64,000 nt of DNA. It comes from Salaquimonas pukyongi. GTDB taxonomy: Bacteria > Pseudomonadota > Alphaproteobacteria > Rhizobiales > Rhizobiaceae. The stretch is from the NCBI RefSeq assembly GCF_001953055.1, contig NZ_CP019044.1, forward strand, positions 2,666,001-2,730,000, read 5' to 3'. Below are positions 10,392-21,319 of the stretch, in pieces. A program made the translations under genes and the position numbers. Position 1 is the first letter of the stretch. Every line of letters begins with the position of its first letter. Under the pieces are notes generated by a model. It worked only from the letters and a program-made list of their open reading frames with translations, was not told the origin of the DNA and ran no database searches.

Positions 10392-10581
10392 CCGTACTCG
10401 TTAAGGTTAAAAAAAATGGTTAACGCACGTTAACCGTCAACCGAACCAGCCCGGAAACACGTTTTTGTTGGCTGGTTGCATTCCGGCAGCATTTCGTACA
10501 ACGGTGGAAATTGTCCGAATCACCGCAGTGGGGGACGATGATCGCAATAACCTGGTCAGTGACCACGAATAAGAGGCGGCT

Positions 10582-11343
10582 ATGCGATCCGAAGTCCAAA
10601 GGAACGCCATCTTCGCGATGGCGGGTTCACTCTGTCTATCAGTTCAGTTGCTAACCGGGGAGACGGCCCTTGCCCAGGACTGGGACCCAGGCAGGTGGAG
10701 CGGTCCTTCAATCGGACTGTCGGTCATCTATGGCGACGGAGCGACAAGCTGGGATCCCAATCAGGCTTCGGCAGACAGAACCCGAAACGAAAATCACAAC
10801 AGCACACACGCCTACGCCGTTCACACAGGTTATGATCATGCAACGGGTGCCCTGATCGTCGGCCTTCATGCAGGCTACGACAATACGCTCGGCGGCTATG
10901 GAGAGACCGATTGCCGCGCCGCCAGAGGATTGGCGCCGGCGGCTAACCCTGCCAAACGCCGCACCTGTGGCCGGGAGATTTCGGACGTCTTTTGGATAGG
11001 TGGCAAAGCGGGCCTGCTCGTAAATGACAAACTTCTGGCCTTTGCAGAGGGCGGGTACGCCAATGCAGAACTCTACAGCATCGGCTACAGCACGCCAGGA
11101 GGCCGCAACGCAAAGGCCCGGGAAACCCGCGAGCGCCATGGCGGCTTTTTCGCAGGCGGCGGGATCGAATGGGCCATTGACCAGAACTGGTCCCTTCTGG
11201 CCGCCTATCGCTACTATGAGTTCGATACCAGTTCGGACAAACAGACCCTTTCGGGCTTTCCGCCTACTACGGGACAAGCCAGACGCACCAACCTGAACGG
11301 TCAGGCTTCAGCTTTCCGGCTTGGCATTACCTACAGGTTTTGA
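10582..11343 (+). CDS. Outer-membrane beta-barrel protein
   Basis: This 253-residue protein has a signal peptide ending near ALAQ. It is rich in paired aromatic strands (HAYAVHTGYDHATGALIVGLHAGYDN, SLLAAYRYYEFDT) and ends in GITYRF, the terminal-Phe signature used for outer-membrane insertion. The fold resembles the OmpA/Omp25-like eight-strand barrels of rhizobia. Two cysteines (in GETDCRAA and RRTCGRE) may form a loop disulphide. It is divergent from the other barrel gene and convergent with glmM. No specific role can be given. Confidence 0.8.
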   Translation: MRSEVQRNAIFAMAGSLCLSVQLLTGETALAQDWDPGRWSGPSIGLSVIYGDGATSWDPNQASADRTRNENHNSTHAYAVHTGYDHATGALIVGLHAGYDNTLGGYGETDCRAARGLAPAANPAKRRTCGREISDVFWIGGKAGLLVNDKLLAFAEGGYANAELYSIGYSTPGGRNAKARETRERHGGFFAGGGIEWAIDQNWSLLAAYRYYEFDTSSDKQTLSGFPPTTGQARRTNLNGQASAFRLGITYRF

Positions 11344-11365
11344 AGCGGATAGATGAAAACCTGCC

Positions 11366-12712
11366 TCAGGCCGCGCATTTCGAAACGGTTTCGGCAAGAC
11401 CGTTGACGATTTTCTTCACCATGGCCTGGTCGTCGCCTTCCGCCATGATGCGGATCAGCGGCTCGGTGCCGGAAGGACGGATAACCAGGCGGCCCGAATT
11501 GCCAAGCATGGACTTTGCGTCCTCAATGGCTTCCTTCACCTGCTGTTCTTCCAGCGGCAATCCGTTTTTATAACGTACGTTCTTCAGTATCTGCGGAACC
11601 GGCTCGAACCGGCGCCCCACCTCGCTTGCCCGCCGGTCGGTGGCGCGCATAACGGCCATGACCTGCAGCGCAGCGATCAGCCCGTCACCGGTCGTGGTAA
11701 AGTCGGACATGACAACGTGGCCGGACTGCTCACCACCCAGATTAAAGCCGTGTTCGCGCATGTACATCACCACATGGCGATCGCCCACGGGCGTGCGAGC
11801 CAGGGACAATCCCATATCACCGAGAAAACGCTCAAGTCCCAGGTTCGACATGACGGTCGCAACCACACCGCCGCCTGACAGCATCGATTTGGAATGCCAG
11901 TATTCGCCGATCAATGCGAGAATCTGGTCGCCATCGATCTCATTGGCGTTTTCGTCAACGATGATCACCCGGTCGGCATCGCCGTCAAGCGCAATACCGA
12001 TATCGGCGCGGGTTTCATGCACCTTGCGGCGCAGTTCGGCTGTATCTGTTGAGCCGCAGTCGCGGTTGATGTTGTAGCCGTTCGGTTCATCGCCAATCGT
12101 CACCACATCCGCACCAAGCTCCCAAAGCGCTTCCGGCGCCACCTTGTAGGCAGCACCATTTGCGGTATCGATCACCACTCTCAGCCCTTCCAGCGACAAG
12201 GCCCGCGGCAGGGTGCGCTTGGCAAACTCTATATACCGGTCGCGAACCCCGTCGACGCGGGTAGCCCTGCCAAGTTCCGTTGAACCGGCAAGGTCGCTAC
12301 CGAGATCGCGATCCATGAGCGATTCAATCTGCGCCTCCAACTCGTCCGACAATTTGAAACCGTCCGGCCCGAACAGCTTGATGCCGTTGTCCTGGAAACC
12401 GTTGTGGGATGCGGAGATCATGACGCCGATATCAGCCCTTACAGAGCGGGTCAGCATGGCGACGGCCGGCGTTGGCACCGGCCCCAGCAGAAAAACGTCC
12501 ATGCCGGCCGAGGTAAACCCTGCAACCAGCGCGTTCTCAATCATGTAGCCTGAAAGACGTGTATCCTTGCCGATGACCACCCGGTGACGGTGATCACCCC
12601 TGCGAAAGGCAACACCGGCTGCCATGCCCACCTTCATGGCGATTTCCGCGGTCATGGGAAAGGCATTGGCGGTTCCGCGAATCCCATCCGTTCCGAAATA
12701 CTTGGTACTCAT
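11366..12712 (-). CDS. glmM: Phosphoglucosamine mutase
   Basis: GlmM converts glucosamine-6-phosphate to glucosamine-1-phosphate for peptidoglycan and lipopolysaccharide precursors. The 448-residue protein begins [13 protein letters not shown] and shows the active-site phosphoserine motif ([13 protein letters not shown]), the metal-binding DGDADR and the phosphate-binding [12 protein letters not shown] near the C-terminus. The start at 12712 was chosen because the 23 codons upstream do not resemble GlmM. It sits downstream of ftsH, as usual in this order. Confidence 0.96.
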   Translation of the reverse strand: MSTKYFGTDGIRGTANAFPMTAEIAMKVGMAAGVAFRRGDHRHRVVIGKDTRLSGYMIENALVAGFTSAGMDVFLLGPVPTPAVAMLTRSVRADIGVMISASHNGFQDNGIKLFGPDGFKLSDELEAQIESLMDRDLGSDLAGSTELGRATRVDGVRDRYIEFAKRTLPRALSLEGLRVVIDTANGAAYKVAPEALWELGADVVTIGDEPNGYNINRDCGSTDTAELRRKVHETRADIGIALDGDADRVIIVDENANEIDGDQILALIGEYWHSKSMLSGGGVVATVMSNLGLERFLGDMGLSLARTPVGDRHVVMYMREHGFNLGGEQSGHVVMSDFTTTGDGLIAALQVMAVMRATDRRASEVGRRFEPVPQILKNVRYKNGLPLEEQQVKEAIEDAKSMLGNSGRLVIRPSGTEPLIRIMAEGDDQAMVKKIVNGLAETVSKCAA

Positions 12713-13041
12713 ACAGTGTCCCGTTCCGGCCGGCTTCAAGCCTGCCCTACCCTGATCACCTTGCGTTCCGGTAAGGCGCAAAATGAAGTGCTCATCCGAA
12801 TTGCTCTAGCCGATTTCGCGCGCCTGTTGCTTCACAGTTTGTATCATCAGCAACAATGGCAGAACGCCGGCCATGACCGCACCAGAGCCGATCTTAGTCC
12901 CGCTGCCACGATACGGCAATTCGCTGAACAAATCGTCGAACGACAAGGTTAACGCTGCGGAAAACAAAAAAAACGCCCATTCCCGATAAAAAAGGGGCCG
13001 AAGCCCCTCTTTGATCTCAAATCCCGAACATATAATCAGGC
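12713..13041. other. Intergenic region between ftsH and glmM
   Basis: This gap of about 330 bases holds the ftsH terminator at its right end and presumably a glmM promoter at its left. I see no convincing gene, RNA or long repeat in the remainder. Confidence 0.6.
12988..13010 (-). terminator. Intrinsic terminator of ftsH
   Basis: On the minus strand AGGGGC-TTCG-GCCCCT is followed by six T. The UUCG tetraloop and T-run are strong terminator features, about 30 bases beyond the ftsH stop. Confidence 0.92.
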
Positions 13042-14979
13042 TTATTGCGGCTGCGGCTCCAGATCGCCGGCTTCATCGCCACCTTTTGATCCACGTCCGC
13101 GGGACTTCTTCTTTCCGGTCGACGGCACCGCACCGCCGCGCGCAGGCGGCGTGTCGTCGCCCTGGTCACGGCGTGGCGGCTTGCCCGAAAGCAGATCGGC
13201 AATCTCTTCACCTGACAGCGTTTCGTATTCCAAAAGCCCCTGCGAGAGCGTTTCCCAGTCCTTTTTCTTCTTCTTCAGGATTTTCGTCGCAACGTCATAG
13301 GCCTCGTCGATCAGGCGGCGGATTTCCGCATCGATCGTCTGAGCCGTTGCTTCCGAAACGTTCTTGGACTGGGCCACGGAATGGCCGAGGAAAACTTCCT
13401 GCTGGTTTTCACCATAAGATACCTGACCGAGTTTGTCGGAAAAGCCCCATTGGGTCACCATCGCGCGCGCAAGCTTGGTTGCCTGCTCGATATCGGATGC
13501 CGCACCCGATGTGATGTTTTCCTTGCCAAACTTCAGTTCCTCGGCAACGCGCCCGCCCATCATGATGGCAAGCCGGGACACCATCCACTTGTAGCTCATG
13601 GAATAGCGGTCGCCTTCCGGCAATTGCATGACCATTCCAAGCGCCCGTCCACGGGGGATGATGGTCGCCTTGTGCACCGGATCAGCCGACGGCACGTTGA
13701 GCGCGACAATGGCATGCCCGGCCTCGTGATAGGCCGTCAGTTCCTTTTCCTGCTGGGTCATGGCGGTCGACTTGCGCTCCGCCCCCATCATCACCTTGTC
13801 CTTGGCGTCTTCAAATTCCGCCATGGTGACAAGGCGTTTGTTGCGCCGTGCGGCAAGAAGCGCCGCCTCGTTGACCAGGTTCATCAGATCAGCGCCGGAA
13901 AAGCCCGGTGTGCCGCGTGCCAGCACGCGCAGGTCGACATTCGGTGCCAGCGGCACCTTGCGGGCATGCACCTGCAGGATTTTCTCGCGCCCGTTGACAT
14001 CCGGATTGGGAACCGTGACCTCACGGTCAAAGCGGCCGGGCCGCAGCAGCGCCGGATCAAGCACATCGGGCCGGTTGGTCGCAGCGATCAGGATTATGCC
14101 TTCATTGGCTTCAAAGCCGTCCATTTCGACCAGCAGCTGGTTGAGCGTTTGTTCACGCTCGTCATTACCGCCGCCAAGGCCGGCACCGCGATGGCGGCCC
14201 ACCGCGTCGATCTCGTCAATAAAGATGATGCAAGGCGCATTCTTCTTGGCCTGCTCGAACATGTCGCGCACCCGGCTGGCCCCGACACCGACAAACATCT
14301 CAACGAAGTCGGAGCCCGAAATCGTGAAGAACGGCACATTGGCTTCCCCGGCAATGGCGCGGGCAAGCAGCGTCTTGCCGGTTCCCGGCGGGCCGACAAG
14401 CAGCACGCCATGGGGAATTTTTGCCCCCAGGCGCTGAAACTTCTGCGGACTGCGAAGGAACTCGACAATTTCCTCCAGATCCTGTTTTGCCTCATCGACA
14501 CCGGCGACATCCTCGAAAGTCACCCTGCCCTGTGCCTCGTTCAGCAGTTTGGCCTTGGATTTTCCAAAGCCCATCGCCTTACCGGATGACCCCTGCATCT
14601 GGCGCATGAAGAATATCCATACGCCAAGAATGATGAACATCGGCAGCCAGGTCACCAGGAATGAGCCGAGCGCAGAACCTTCAGACGGCGGCGCAGCGTT
14701 GATCTGCACGCCCTTTTCCTCAAGTTTCGGCACCAGATTGGGGTCTTCCGGGGCATAGGTTTCAAAACGGCCGGAATTGTCGGTGTAGGTACCGACAATC
14801 TGCTGTCCGGAAATGGTCACCGAGCGCACTTTGCCCTCGCTGACCTCCTGCATGAATTGCGAATACGCCACATCGCGCGAATTGGTGCGCTGCTGCGGAC
14901 TTTGAAACAGGTTGAAGAGCGCAATCAGCAAGACTGCGATAATGGCCCACAGGGCGAGATTTCTGAAATTCGAGTTCAT
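13042..14979 (-). CDS. ftsH: ATP-dependent zinc metalloprotease FtsH
   Basis: This membrane-bound AAA+ protease degrades misfolded membrane proteins and regulatory substrates. The 645-residue chain has two N-terminal membrane spans (near residues 8-25 and 108-126) flanking a periplasmic domain, Walker A GPPGTGKT, Walker B IIFIDEID, the second region of homology ([18 protein letters not shown]), and the zinc site HEAGH. The C-terminal tail is basic and Gly/Pro-rich. It follows tilS and is closed by a strong terminator. Confidence 0.98.
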   Translation of the reverse strand: MNSNFRNLALWAIIAVLLIALFNLFQSPQQRTNSRDVAYSQFMQEVSEGKVRSVTISGQQIVGTYTDNSGRFETYAPEDPNLVPKLEEKGVQINAAPPSEGSALGSFLVTWLPMFIILGVWIFFMRQMQGSSGKAMGFGKSKAKLLNEAQGRVTFEDVAGVDEAKQDLEEIVEFLRSPQKFQRLGAKIPHGVLLVGPPGTGKTLLARAIAGEANVPFFTISGSDFVEMFVGVGASRVRDMFEQAKKNAPCIIFIDEIDAVGRHRGAGLGGGNDEREQTLNQLLVEMDGFEANEGIILIAATNRPDVLDPALLRPGRFDREVTVPNPDVNGREKILQVHARKVPLAPNVDLRVLARGTPGFSGADLMNLVNEAALLAARRNKRLVTMAEFEDAKDKVMMGAERKSTAMTQQEKELTAYHEAGHAIVALNVPSADPVHKATIIPRGRALGMVMQLPEGDRYSMSYKWMVSRLAIMMGGRVAEELKFGKENITSGAASDIEQATKLARAMVTQWGFSDKLGQVSYGENQQEVFLGHSVAQSKNVSEATAQTIDAEIRRLIDEAYDVATKILKKKKKDWETLSQGLLEYETLSGEEIADLLSGKPPRRDQGDDTPPARGGAVPSTGKKKSRGRGSKGGDEAGDLEPQPQ

Positions 14980-15202
14980 GTTGCTTTCCGTAACCCGCTG
15001 CGAAGCTCACTCTCCGCGCGGCAGCCAATCGGTATCTGCATTCAAAATAGGTAGGAATTGCCGCAAAGCCAAGGCGACGGCGAACAATTTACCGTTTGCG
15101 GGCACGGAAATCATCCAATTCGTCGCGCTATGGTGAATATGACGCAGCATGCAGGCGCCATTTCGCGTTAATTGACGGCTCGGCACTGATACCAGAGGTG
15201 GC

Positions 15203-16644
15203 CTAAGGCTGAAGGCTGGCAGAGGCATAGCTGTCCAGCGAACGCACCCAGTCCCTAAGCGCCACATCGGTTTCAGGGCAGAAATGCTCGATTGCCACCG
15301 GAGCCAGCCGCACTTCCAGACCCCGCGGCAGGTTACCGCTCTCCACCAGGGGCAGGCGCGGCAGGGCGTGATCGGTCTCCTGGGTGTGAACCACCGGCGT
15401 CGACAGCAGTGCACGGCGCAGGGCAACCTTATAGCGTCCGCCGCGAACGGCTTCATATTCCGCGATCTGCTGGCGGTCTGCCGGTTCGATAAAGATCGTC
15501 GCCGCAGTCCCGTTGGAAATATGCAGCCGACCATCCCACAACGCCGCTTCTCCCGGTTCCAGCAGGAGTGAACCGAGATTGCGCTTTTCGCGCATGAACA
15601 CAAGATGGCTGGCCGAACGGTGCGGCTTGGCCCCTTTTTCGGCCTTGGCCCGGCAGCCGATGACCGCACCGCCCAAAGTCACCGCAGGATCCCTGCCCCT
15701 GGCCGAACCGCCCTGAAACCGGCAATCATCTCACGCACCGGCGCAAGCCGGCGCCTTGAAACCAGATGGCTTTGCCCGCCTGCAACCGCAATCATCACCT
15801 GAATGGCAAGTTGAAACACCGGATGATCCAGCAAGCCGTCATCTGCCGGCAGCGCCAGCCTGAATACCGGCCCAGGTTCTGCAACCGAATGGTCTTTCAG
15901 ATATCGTGCAGCAGCTTCCGCCTGGCATTTTCTCAGCCGCGACGACAATTTGCCAAGCCGCAACAACTGCCCGCCAAGCTTACCATCTTCTTCCAGCATC
16001 CGCCGCACACGCACGCGTTCATAGGTTTCATCGAAGTTGGAAGGATCCTCGATCCACGGCTGCGCCATGTCTGAAAGCATTGCACGCAGGCTTTTCCGGC
16101 TGAAGTCCAAAAGCGGCCGCACGATGCTCGTGCCGCTCAGCAACGTGGTCTCCCGCGCCATGGCGGAAAGGCCACGGCCGTCGCCAGCGTTCCCGGATGT
16201 GCCGTCCGCCGACCGCACCGCCCGCATGAACACCGTTTCAGCCTGATCGTCCCGGGTGTGCCCTGTCAGGACACAGCCTGCACCGATGTCCTGGGCAAAA
16301 TCGTCAAGCAGCGTGTAGCGCGACAGCCGGGCGGCCTCCTGAATACCGAAAACCGGCTTGGCGCCATCCCAGGCAAGCGTCAGATGGGGAACCCCCATCG
16401 CCGCACATATGCCGGCAACGAAGGCTGCTTCTGCAGCAGCCTCGGGCCGCAATCCGTGGTCGATGGTCACAGCGTGCAGATCGGCGCCATGCTTTCGCGC
16501 CCAGACATGGGCAAATTGCAACAGCGCCATGGAGTCGCTGCCGCCGGAGACAGCGGCGATCACCGGTGCATCCGTGGACACGCCTTCAAACAGTCCGTCA
16601 GAATAGGCTGCCAGGTCAGAATTGGAAAGAATGGGAACGGTCAC
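15203..16644 (-). CDS. tilS: tRNA(Ile)-lysidine synthase, frameshifted
   Basis: TilS makes lysidine at C34 of tRNA-Ile(CAU) and is normally essential. The first open frame (15679-16644, 321 codons) carries the PP-loop AVSGGSDSMALL and the HTRDDQAET motif. It stops early in GILR, while the C-terminal domain (TLGGAVIGCRAKAEKG...) continues in another frame to 15203. Adding one G to the GGGG run (CCCC on plus, 15696-15699) gives an uninterrupted RPGGRDPAVTLGGAV. A GTG overlaps the stop, so coupled translation of two halves is conceivable, but a lost base is simpler. Confidence 0.85.
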
Positions 16645-16680
16645 GGCATTTCGCGGTTTGAGGAACGGATCATTCGTTTC

Positions 16681-17763
16681 CTACCCGTTCTTGCACTTTG
16701 CGGCCTGCTGTTCAATTGCCACGCGCTTGCGTACCGCATTCGACATTTGCGGATATTTTTTTGGCACTTCCGCATAGGTGGCGCAGGCAAGTTCACGCTG
16801 CTCCAGGCCTGCAAGCGAAACGCCGAGCTTCAACAGGTTCTGTGCTGCCAGCGGAGCCTGCGGATAGGCCTTGTGGTTTTCCAGGAAAATCCGCGCCGCC
16901 TCGTCATACTTGCCTTGTGAAAAAAGACTCTCGCCAAGCCAGAACGCCGCATCGGAAGTTTTGTCGTCGCCGTCGAAATCCGACATGAACGAACGAAAGA
17001 CCATTTCTGCCTGTGCGTATTCCCCGGCCTGTACATACTGATAGCCGAGGTTGAACCGTTCGTCCGGCGTTGCGGGAAGTGCCTGCGGCGCCAGCGAACT
17101 TTGCTGGCCCGGCTGTGTCAGATCGACCGGCTTGCCAACATTGGTATCAACCAGATTACCGTCGGCATCGAATGTCAGCGTGCCAAGGGAAGCGGGCGGC
17201 TCGCCCAGAGCCGGAGCAGCATCGCTGTTTTCCTCAATGAGGTCGGTAAGCGATTTACGCGTGCCAGATCCGTCTGATTCTCCGTTACCGGCAGCAGAAT
17301 CAGACGGTTTGGACTTTCCCAGGCTGTTTTCCTCCGCACTGGCACCGCCCGAAGCATCGCTGCGGTCTTCCAGCTCCTGAAAGCGGAATTCGTTGTCTTC
17401 CTGCATCTTGCGAAGCTGTTCCTGCAATTGCAGCAGCTGAAAGTTCATTTCCTCGACCTGGCCGTTGAGCACCCGGACCTGTTCTTCAAGCTGGTTGATG
17501 CGGAAAGCAGCATCAGAAGCCTGCGCCGTAACGATGGGATTTGCCTGACCCGAAGGATTGCCCGCCGAAACCCCGGGAACCGGATTTTCATACCCTGCTG
17601 CGCCGGCCTTTTCACCGCCGCGCACGTCAAGGCCCTGCAACAGGCCGGCAAGCGGTTTTCCGCTATATCCCGGTTTGCCATCCTGACTGGCGGCGAAAGC
17701 CGGTCCCGGCAAGGCAAGGGCAGCAAGCACGGCAGCCGCCTTCAAGCTCGATGATCGTTTCAT
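16681..17763 (-). CDS. cpoB: Tol-Pal system protein CpoB (YbgF)
   Basis: CpoB is a periplasmic protein that links Tol-Pal energy to peptidoglycan synthesis during division. The 360 residues comprise a signal peptide (ending AFA), a coiled coil (about residues 85-135: FRINQLEEQVRVLNGQVEEM), a long polar linker, and three C-terminal TPR repeats starting at DERFNLGYQYVQAGEYAQAE. A GAGGGA site precedes the ATG. It follows pal, from which it is separated by two small genes, and precedes tilS. Confidence 0.93.
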   Translation of the reverse strand: MKRSSSLKAAAVLAALALPGPAFAASQDGKPGYSGKPLAGLLQGLDVRGGEKAGAAGYENPVPGVSAGNPSGQANPIVTAQASDAAFRINQLEEQVRVLNGQVEEMNFQLLQLQEQLRKMQEDNEFRFQELEDRSDASGGASAEENSLGKSKPSDSAAGNGESDGSGTRKSLTDLIEENSDAAPALGEPPASLGTLTFDADGNLVDTNVGKPVDLTQPGQQSSLAPQALPATPDERFNLGYQYVQAGEYAQAEMVFRSFMSDFDGDDKTSDAAFWLGESLFSQGKYDEAARIFLENHKAYPQAPLAAQNLLKLGVSLAGLEQRELACATYAEVPKKYPQMSNAVRKRVAIEQQAAKCKNG

Positions 17764-17934
17764 AAAGTGTCCCTCAATGTTTCAACTGGCCGGTGCTGGG
17801 TCCGGCACCGGAAATCTGCACGGCTTGGTGCGTTCACACAATAGCGTCAAAGACGACGGAAATTTGTTGTCCTCTTGGCAAATTCCGGGCAGGCCGGATT
17901 GCCGCACAACATGATCTGCGCGCCGCAACCTGTC

Positions 17935-18528
17935 TCAACGGCAGAGCCGCGCGGTGATCTCGCAATTAACCTGATTGGTGCCGTTGTCCAGGTAATAACA
18001 GGCAGGCGGCGAAGTGGTCACACCGGGGCCTCCGATCTGAGCACCAACCTTGGCCAGTGAACCAGCAAGCGCATTTGCCGCAAGATTTTGAGCCTGATCT
18101 GCTCCATTGCCGATCGCCTTTGCCCGGTAGCTATAGCACGTGCCGCCGGCAACCGGCGGCTGCGGCAATACCGGCTGCACAGGCTGGATCGGAGTGACAG
18201 GCTGGACCGGATTTTGTGGCGGCACCGGCACGGGCGGCGCAGTGCAGAAGGAGGCCTGCACCGTACAACGCGCCCGGCTGCCTGTGGCAGCTGCGGGAAC
18301 ACAGGCCGCATTGTTGTAGTCGGCACGCCTGGCAGCCTGGCTTCCGGCGCTGCGCCGTATTGCCTGCCGGGCTTGCTGGCGCGCCATGAAGGTTGCGATC
18401 TGCACATTGGGGCCGATGGCCGTTTCTTCAACCACCGCACAGGCGGCATATGCGTTTTGGCTTGTGAACAATCCGGCGGCGGCAAGACTTGCAAAGGCAA
18501 ATGCCTTTGCCCCGGTTCTGGTAAGCAT
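17935..18528 (-). CDS. Secreted protein of unknown function with Pro-rich linker
   Basis: This is a protein of about 197 residues that starts MLTRTGAKAFAFASLAAAG, with a signal peptide ending QNAYA and a GAGGA site upstream; an in-frame ATG 15 codons earlier lacks support. Two Cys-containing modules (CAVVEETAIGPN..., CYSYRAKAIGNGADQAQNLAANAL) are joined by a Pro/Val/Gln linker. The repeated pattern of a cysteine before a helical stretch of Ala-rich sequence resembles DUF4189-like or rhizobial periplasmic proteins, but I do not recognise it firmly. Confidence 0.6.
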   Translation of the reverse strand: MLTRTGAKAFAFASLAAAGLFTSQNAYAACAVVEETAIGPNVQIATFMARQQARQAIRRSAGSQAARRADYNNAACVPAAATGSRARCTVQASFCTAPPVPVPPQNPVQPVTPIQPVQPVLPQPPVAGGTCYSYRAKAIGNGADQAQNLAANALAGSLAKVGAQIGGPGVTTSPPACYYLDNGTNQVNCEITARLCR

Positions 18529-18627
18529 GACTGATATCCTCCCGATTGGCTCTGCCCCAGCGGTTACACGCATCTTGCAAAACTATCGCCCAGCGCCAGT
18601 GGCCAGTCAAATACCGCACAGAGCCTT

Positions 18628-19050
18628 TCAGGTTTTAACGAGGATCGACATGGTTGCCTGCATCTTGGCAATCAGACTTGTCCCGTCTGCCCGCAACTCG
18701 CCCTCGCAGACCGTCAGCCGCTTGCCTGCCTTCAGCACCTGGCCGGAAGCTGAAAAGCGCTTGCCCTTCGCCGGGCGGAGAAAATTGACCTTGAATTCCA
18801 CCGTCAGCACTTCGGCGCCTGCCGGCGCCAGGCTGAGCGCCGCATAGCCACAGGCACTGTCGAGAATGCTCGTGCCCACACCGGCATGGATAAAGCCGTG
18901 CTGTTGCAAAAGCCCTTCATGATGCCCGTATTCGATGCAAACCATGCCGGGTTCGACAGCCGTGATCGTGCCGCCGAGGGTTGTCATGAAGCTCTGACGG
19001 GCAAAGCTCTCGTGTACCGTTTCGGCAAAATCCGGGTTTTCGGGTTTCAT
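18628..19050 (-). CDS. PaaI-family hotdog thioesterase
   Basis: This single hotdog domain of about 140 residues is of the PaaI/YdiI type. The active-site region reads HHEGLLQQHGFIHAGVGTSILDSACGYAALSL, and the following strand is EVLTVEFKVNFLRPAKG. Such enzymes hydrolyse acyl-CoA thioesters, often aromatic ones. The start MKPENPDFAETV at 19050 is preferred; an ATG ten codons upstream is possible. It lies between the pal terminator and the secreted protein gene. Confidence 0.85.
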   Translation of the reverse strand: MKPENPDFAETVHESFARQSFMTTLGGTITAVEPGMVCIEYGHHEGLLQQHGFIHAGVGTSILDSACGYAALSLAPAGAEVLTVEFKVNFLRPAKGKRFSASGQVLKAGKRLTVCEGELRADGTSLIAKMQATMSILVKT

Positions 19051-19097
19051 CACCGCGCAAATTCCCTGCAAAAGGTTCAAGATCGTGGATCATCAAC

Positions 19098-19127
19098 GAA
19101 AAAGGCCGGCTGAAAATACCGGCCTTT
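19098..19127 (-). terminator. Intrinsic terminator of pal
   Basis: On the minus strand GGCCGG and CCGGCC pair around TATTTTCAG and the stem is followed by TTTTTC, about 35 bases past the pal stop. Confidence 0.85.
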
Positions 19128-19159
19128 CCAGGATCAAATCTTCCCAGCTTTGCTGGAGG

Positions 19160-19660
19160 TCAGCCGGAAGGTGCTGCCAGAACCGTGACCGCCCGGCGGT
19201 TCTGCGACCAGCAGGAAATATCGTTACACACGGCAACCGGACGTTCCTTGCCGTAGGAGATCGTCTGGATGCGGCTGCGTGGAACACCCCGTGCAACCAG
19301 ATAGTCCCGCGTGGCAGCGGCGCGGCGTGCGCCCAGCGCGATGTTGTATTCGCGCGTACCGCGTTCGTCGGCATGGCCTTCAACGGTAACCGGATAGTTT
19401 GTATAACGGCCAAGCCATTGTGCCTGTTTGTCCAGGGTAGCGCGGGCCGCCGCGGTAAGCGAGGAAGAATCGGTTTCAAAGAAAACCCGGTCGCCAACAT
19501 TGACGGTAAAGTCCTGCTGGGAACCTGGTGCGGCATTGTTGAGCCCCAGGCCGCCTGCATTGTCAGGCAGCGGCTTCTTCGATGCACAGCCTGCCAGTGC
19601 AAGGCCCACGGCCAGAACAATAAGTGCAGGCGATTTCAGTAGCGAACGTGCTTGCGGCAT
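19160..19660 (-). CDS. pal: Peptidoglycan-associated lipoprotein Pal
   Basis: Pal is an outer-membrane lipoprotein that ties the envelope to peptidoglycan and to TolB. The 166 residues include a lipobox (LALAGC, Cys25) and an OmpA-like domain with FETDSSSLTAAARATLDKQA and the peptidoglycan-binding VEGHADERGTREYN. A large intercistronic region with two hairpins separates it from tolB. A terminator follows. Confidence 0.96.
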   Translation of the reverse strand: MPQARSLLKSPALIVLAVGLALAGCASKKPLPDNAGGLGLNNAAPGSQQDFTVNVGDRVFFETDSSSLTAAARATLDKQAQWLGRYTNYPVTVEGHADERGTREYNIALGARRAAATRDYLVARGVPRSRIQTISYGKERPVAVCNDISCWSQNRRAVTVLAAPSG

Positions 19661-19770
19661 CGTTCCTTACTCCTTTAGCAATTCTGTTCACCCCTCAATA
19701 ACCATGAAACGGTTAAGCCCGCTTCAAGGAGCATGGTGAATGTTCGGTTAAACGTTTCGCCGCCCTTCCC

Positions 19771-19831
19771 GTGACGCTTTCGCGTCACACTCAGTGCAGC
19801 ACGCCCGACGGCCTTGTTGGCCGTGTGCTGC
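19771..19831. repeat. Two adjacent strong hairpins between tolB and pal
   Basis: GTGACGC-TTTC-GCGTCAC (19771-19788) is a perfect seven-pair hairpin. Next to it, 19796-19831 folds as a longer imperfect hairpin with arms beginning GCAGCAC and ending GTGCTGC around the loop TTGTT. Neither is followed by a T-run on the minus strand, so they are not classical terminators. They could stabilise or process the tol-pal mRNA. Confidence 0.7.
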
Positions 19832-19899
19832 CTGACTGAAGGGTGAAAACCACGTAAAAGCGGCAAAAGCGCGGCGTTCCTTGCTGCGATGGGCAATCG

Positions 19900-21284
19900 T
19901 CAGTTCAAAAGCGGCGACCAGGCCGGATCGGAAGCGAAATTGGGTGTGGGAATCTGGCGTTCGTTATAGCCGGTGATGTCTACCGAAAACAGTTTCGGGC
20001 CACCATTCTCGCCCGGGCTGTCGCGGAAGAACATGATCACCCTGCCATTCGGCGACCAGGTTGGTCCTTCATTGTGAAACCCTTCGGTGAGGATACGTTC
20101 GCCCGAACCATCCGGTTTCATCACGCCAATCAGGAACTTGCCGCCTTGTTGTTTGGTGAACGCGATCAGATCCCCCCGCGGTGACCACACCGGTGTTGAA
20201 TAACTGCCGGTGCCGAAGGAGATGCGTTGCGGGTTGGAGCCATCAGCCCCCATCACATAGAGCTGCTGACGCCCGCCACGGTCGGATTCAAACACAATGC
20301 GCGCGCCGTCCGGAGAATAGGAAGGGCTGGTGTCGATGGCATTTGAGTTGGTCAGCCGCGTGGTCGAGCGCGACTGCAGATCCATTGCGTATATGTTGGA
20401 TATGCCGTCATTGTTGAGGCTCATGATTACCTTCTGGCCATCGGGGAAAACCGCGGCGAAAAGGTCATGCCGGGAAAATTTCCCACCACATCATACTGTC
20501 CGGTCTCGATCTGGCGCAGATAAACCTTCGGATTGCCGCCTGCGAACGACATGTAGGTGATTTCCTGTCGGGTCGGAGAAAACCGCGGCGTCAAAACCAG
20601 ATCATCGCCCTTGGAAAGATAGCGCAGATTGGCGCCATCCTGATCCATGATGGCCAGCCGTTTCACGCGTTTCTGCTTCGGTCCCGATTCATCGACAAAT
20701 ACGATACGAGTGTCGAAATATCCCTCTTCGCCCGTGAGCTCCTTGTAGATCGCATCGGCAATGATATGAGCAAGCCGCCGCTTGTTGTTGGCTCCGGTGA
20801 AATATTGCTGGCCGATCATCTGTTCGGCGCCGAACACGTCCCAAAGGCGGAATTCGGCCTTCAGACGCCCGTCAGCCTCGGTCGAAACGGCGCCAGTCAC
20901 GAGCGCCTGGGCATTAATCACCCGCCAGTCCTCGAATTTCGGAATCTGGTTGTGATCGGCAAGCTGCTGGATGAAGGCAGCCTTCTCGATCGGCTTGAAC
21001 AGGCCGGAGTTTCTCAGATCCGCCTCGATGATCGACGCAATCTCCGGCCCCAATTGTCCGCCGAAATCGGTAATCGCAATCGGCAGCGGTTCAATCGTCC
21101 CCTTGTTGATGTCGATTACCACCCGCGCCTGTCCGGGCAGGGTTGCCGCCAACAGTGCGGACAGCATGAACAGTGAGGCAATTAGCGCGCGCAGAATAAG
21201 CGAAATCCCTCGCGCCATTTCTCCGGCGCTGTCAGCTGCAAGCGGCTGCAGCTCTGTTTTGCTGATGTGGTTTGAAAAACGCAT
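19900..21284 (-). CDS. tolB: Tol-Pal translocation protein TolB, frameshifted
   Basis: TolB is the periplasmic beta-propeller that contacts Pal. The N-terminal part (20427-21284) has a signal-type segment and the TolB N domain ([22 protein letters not shown]), then propeller repeats up to FSPRFSPM. The remaining repeats ([24 protein letters not shown] to the end at 19900) lie in another frame. Adding one C to the CCCC run (GGGG on plus, 20443-20446) gives the normal [20 protein letters not shown] junction. The gene is probably intact in the organism. Confidence 0.92.
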
Positions 21285-21319
21285 ACTCGTTTCCTTTTCC
21301 CTTTTCCGGTTTGACCCGG

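Noticed and set aside
15203-15682. Separate gene for the TilS C-terminal domain
   Set aside because: The GTG overlap makes it possible, but one added G yields a normal continuous TilS, matching the other four frameshifts in the window.
19675-19896. 73-codon frame between pal and tolB
   Set aside because: It is made of the two intercistronic hairpins and has no ribosome site or protein-like composition.
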